A DNA stretch of 14,805 nt. Origin: Thermoplasmata archaeon. GTDB taxonomy: Archaea; Thermoplasmatota; E2; UBA202; DSCA01. This document shows, in pieces, positions 13,528 to 14,805 of this stretch. The notes under the pieces are model-generated. The model worked only from the letters and a program-made list of their open reading frames with translations, was not told where the DNA came from and did not search any database. Position numbers and translations under genes: made by a program. The stretch is taken from positions 1 through 14,805 of the forward strand of contig VBQP01000031.1 in assembly GCA_008297795.1 (NCBI GenBank). The letters run 5' to 3'. How positions within the stretch are numbered: the first letter of the stretch is position 1; every line of letters begins with the position of its first letter.

Positions 13528-13971
13528 TCACTCCATGCTAAGCGCCGTCAATATCACCAGAGCCATTGTTTCGAAAAGATATGGTATGACGCCGAAGGGA
13601 CCAAGTCCGGAGGGGGTGTATCCAAACATCGCATGGACAAGCGGCAGGGAAAGCAATGACTGTATAAGCAGCACTCCTATGAAAAACATAAGGCCCAGCA
13701 TGAAACTGGAGTTTGTTTTGGAATACGTGTCCATATAAATCCAGAGCAACCCTATAAGAAGCATGATATTTATTGAAATGACAATTATGCTTGAGGTGTA
13801 TCTCAGAGCAAATGCCCTTGCCATTCTTTTATCGAAAGGATGCCCTCTTTCCTCTGCTATTTCTTTTCCCTTTTTGAGAGAGACATACGACATTGCAAGT
13901 CCCATCACAGTGCCTAGTAGAATAAGCACAACTATGAGGGCAAATGCCTTTTTTCTTCCATTTTCACTCAT
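13528..13971 (-). CDS. four-helix membrane protein coupled to an ArsR-type regulator
   Basis: The 147-residue protein has about four membrane helices (around 8-32, 59-83, 88-115 and 125-145). A charged loop follows the first (KKGKEIAEERGHPFDKRMARAF). The last part reads FGYTPSGLGPFGVIPYLFE and then a helix. I do not recognise a named family or enzyme motif. Its start codon (13969-13971) overlaps the stop of the ArsR-type gene upstream by ATGA, so the two are made together, as is common for a regulator and the membrane protein it controls or is sequestered by. The Gly/Pro-rich loop before the last helix is the only striking segment. Expression is probably set by the regulator's promoter. Function unknown. 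Confidence 0.65.
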   Translation of the reverse strand: MSENGRKKAFALIVVLILLGTVMGLAMSYVSLKKGKEIAEERGHPFDKRMARAFALRYTSSIIVISINIMLLIGLLWIYMDTYSKTNSSFMLGLMFFIGVLLIQSLLSLPLVHAMFGYTPSGLGPFGVIPYLFETMALVILTALSME

Positions 13972-14294
13972 TTCTTCACCTCATTGTTTTCATCCTTTTT
14001 CTTATTTTTCCCAATTTCGTCCCAAATTTCATAAAAATATTTCATATTATCCTCCAGAATTTCCGACGGGAAGTACATTTTTCCATAGCCGCTGCCCATC
14101 GTTGTTATGAGGTTGTTTTTTCTCAGCACATCGAGATGATGCCTCACTGTCTTGTAATCGAGATGAAGTTCGTCTGCAATCTCATTCGCGTTCATGGGCT
14201 TTTTTGATATGACATCGATAATTTTTCCTCTGCTCAACCCCCCTGACGTGCCGGCGAGCAGCCACCAGAGAAGTTTCTTTACCTGCTTCAACAT
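13968..14294 (-). CDS. ArsR-type winged-helix transcription regulator
   Basis: The product is a small DNA-binding regulator of the ArsR winged-helix class, 108 residues from ATG 14294 (MLKQVKKLLWWLLAGTSGG). The helix-turn-helix core is about residues 19-70: GLSRGKIIDVISKKPMNANEIADELHLDYKTVRHHLDVLRKNNLITT, of which the part around DYKTVRHHLDVL is the recognition helix. A wing with GSGYGKMYFPSE follows. The C-terminus is a helical, lysine-rich tail. No metal-binding cysteines are visible, so it is not a classical metal sensor. A longer start at 14351 is possible (MQKCLKIIRK) but would leave only 8 bases to the divergent ogt. It overlaps the membrane protein gene and lies divergent from ogt; it may control its own operon. 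Target unknown. Confidence 0.8.
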   Translation of the reverse strand: MLKQVKKLLWWLLAGTSGGLSRGKIIDVISKKPMNANEIADELHLDYKTVRHHLDVLRKNNLITTMGSGYGKMYFPSEILEDNMKYFYEIWDEIGKNKKKDENNEVKK

Positions 14295-14312
14295 GTAAGT
14301 ATTGTCCAACCG

Positions 14313-14322
14313 CTTATTTCTT
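14313..14322 (-). promoter_or_regulatory. TATA-like box, ArsR-type gene
   Basis: On the minus strand AGAAATAAG-type sequence lies about 19-28 bases before ATG 14294. It is weaker than the others but supports a leaderless start at 14294 and the short form of the protein. Confidence 0.4.
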
Positions 14323-14330
14323 TTGCGGAT

Positions 14331-14340
14331 TATTTTTAAG
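14331..14340 (+). promoter_or_regulatory. TATA-like box, ogt (leaderless)
   Basis: TATTTTTAAG lies at about -29 to -20 relative to ATG 14360, with no Shine-Dalgarno. The same spacing as at other genes in the window supports this start. Confidence 0.55.
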
Positions 14341-14359
14341 CATTTCTGCATTCATCATT

Positions 14360-14805
14360 ATGGTACTTTATTATGACACCTTTAACTCTCCTCTGGGGCA
14401 TATCTATGTCGTATTTAACTCCGAAGGAATTGTGAGAATCACCATCGGAAAAGAAAGATTCGAGAATGAATACAAATCATGCATAAAAAAGGAAAACAGG
14501 GAGGCAAGGGCACAATTCAATGAGTATTTCGAGGGAAAAAGAAAAAAATTCTCTCTCCCCCTTAATTTTCAGGGTACTCCGTTTCAGAAAAAGGTCTGGA
14601 ATGCGCTAAAAAAAATACCATATGGAAAGACATGCTCGTACGAGTGGGTGGCAAAGGAAATCGGCAAGCCCCGAGCAAGCAGGGCGGTCGGAAACGCAGT
14701 CGGCGCAAATCCCTTACCAATAGTAATCCCCTGCCATCGTGTCATCAGGAAAAATGGCAAACTAGGTGGTTATGGTTATGGAACTGAAATGAAAAAAAGG
14801 CTGCT
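14360..14805 (+). CDS. ogt: methylated-DNA--protein-cysteine methyltransferase (Ogt), 3'-truncated
   Basis: This suicide repair protein moves the alkyl group from O6-methylguanine to its own cysteine. From ATG 14360 the frame stays open to the right edge, so the last residues are missing. The N-terminal ribonuclease-like domain (YYDTFNSPLGHIYVVFNSEGI) precedes the C-terminal DNA-binding half. That half carries GTPFQKKVWNALKKIPYGKTCSYEWVA, the recognition helix with the Arg finger in KPRASRAVGNAVGANP, and the active site IPCHRVI with Cys125 (codon 14732-14734), followed by GKLGGYGYG. All catalytic features are present, so the protein should work if the tail is intact. It is divergent from the ArsR-type gene; no other repair genes are adjacent. 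Confidence 0.93.
   Translation, partial: MVLYYDTFNSPLGHIYVVFNSEGIVRITIGKERFENEYKSCIKKENREARAQFNEYFEGKRKKFSLPLNFQGTPFQKKVWNALKKIPYGKTCSYEWVAKEIGKPRASRAVGNAVGANPLPIVIPCHRVIRKNGKLGGYGYGTEMKKRL

Noticed and set aside
1..14805. C-terminal sorting tails for the archaeosortase in window proteins
   Set aside because: None of the exported proteins here ends in a motif-helix-basic tail, so no substrate is claimed.
1..14805. tRNA, rRNA or integrase/transposase genes
   Set aside because: No cloverleaf, rRNA-like or recombinase motif was recognised; gene order looks like ordinary chromosome.

Overview
The window reads as chromosomal DNA of an archaeon, most likely an uncultivated member of the Thermoplasmatota/Euryarchaeota side. 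The reasons are an archaeal lipid gene (CDP-archaeol synthase), an archaeosortase, an archaetidylserine-type decarboxylase, and many genes with no Shine-Dalgarno whose start codon lies about 26 bases downstream of an A/T-rich TATA-like box (leaderless pattern). No rRNA, tRNA, CRISPR array or transposase gene was recognised. The lineage call is inference from gene content.

Layout. (1) Bases 1-1992 (+): a C25 (gingipain-like) cysteine peptidase, cut by the left edge and split by a frameshift at about 1008-1014. (2) Bases 2088-4160 (-): a secreted lipoprotein, then an HtpX-type membrane zinc protease whose stop overlaps the start of a bifunctional nuclease (DUF151) gene. (3) Bases 4245-5702 (+): a secreted metzincin-like protease with calcium-binding repeats, end to end with a convergent zinc-ribbon/membrane protein (5703-6530, -). 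(4) Bases 6531-6834: gene-free and filled by two tandem copies of a roughly 119-bp structured repeat. (5) Bases 6835-11104 (+): DUF1614-RDD membrane protein, CDP-archaeol synthase, a small zinc-finger protein, glycine cleavage T protein (5' end frameshifted) and a YhaM-like OB-fold/HD nuclease. (6) Bases 11141-12666 (+): archaeosortase overlapping archaetidylserine decarboxylase by 4 bp. (7) Bases 12694-14294 (-): a secreted protein made of two 90-residue modules, and an ArsR-type regulator overlapping a four-helix membrane protein. (8) Bases 14360-14805 (+): the O6-methylguanine methyltransferase gene, cut by the right edge.

Themes. Envelope work dominates: three extracytoplasmic or membrane proteases, a lipoprotein, a sorting enzyme, two lipid enzymes and several membrane proteins. 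Acidic calcium-type loops appear in three unrelated proteins (HtpX, the metzincin, the duplicated secreted protein). The archaeosortase-decarboxylase overlap fits the known dependence of ArtA processing on archaetidylethanolamine synthesis in Haloferax. Two genes (C25 peptidase, gcvT) are broken by short perfect tandem duplications (4 bp and 5 bp); removing one copy restores the expected family sequence in each.

I do not see a clearly new defence or mobile system. The least explained items are the 6577-6808 repeat, the calcium loop in HtpX, the metzincin without its third histidine and the ArsR-membrane pair.
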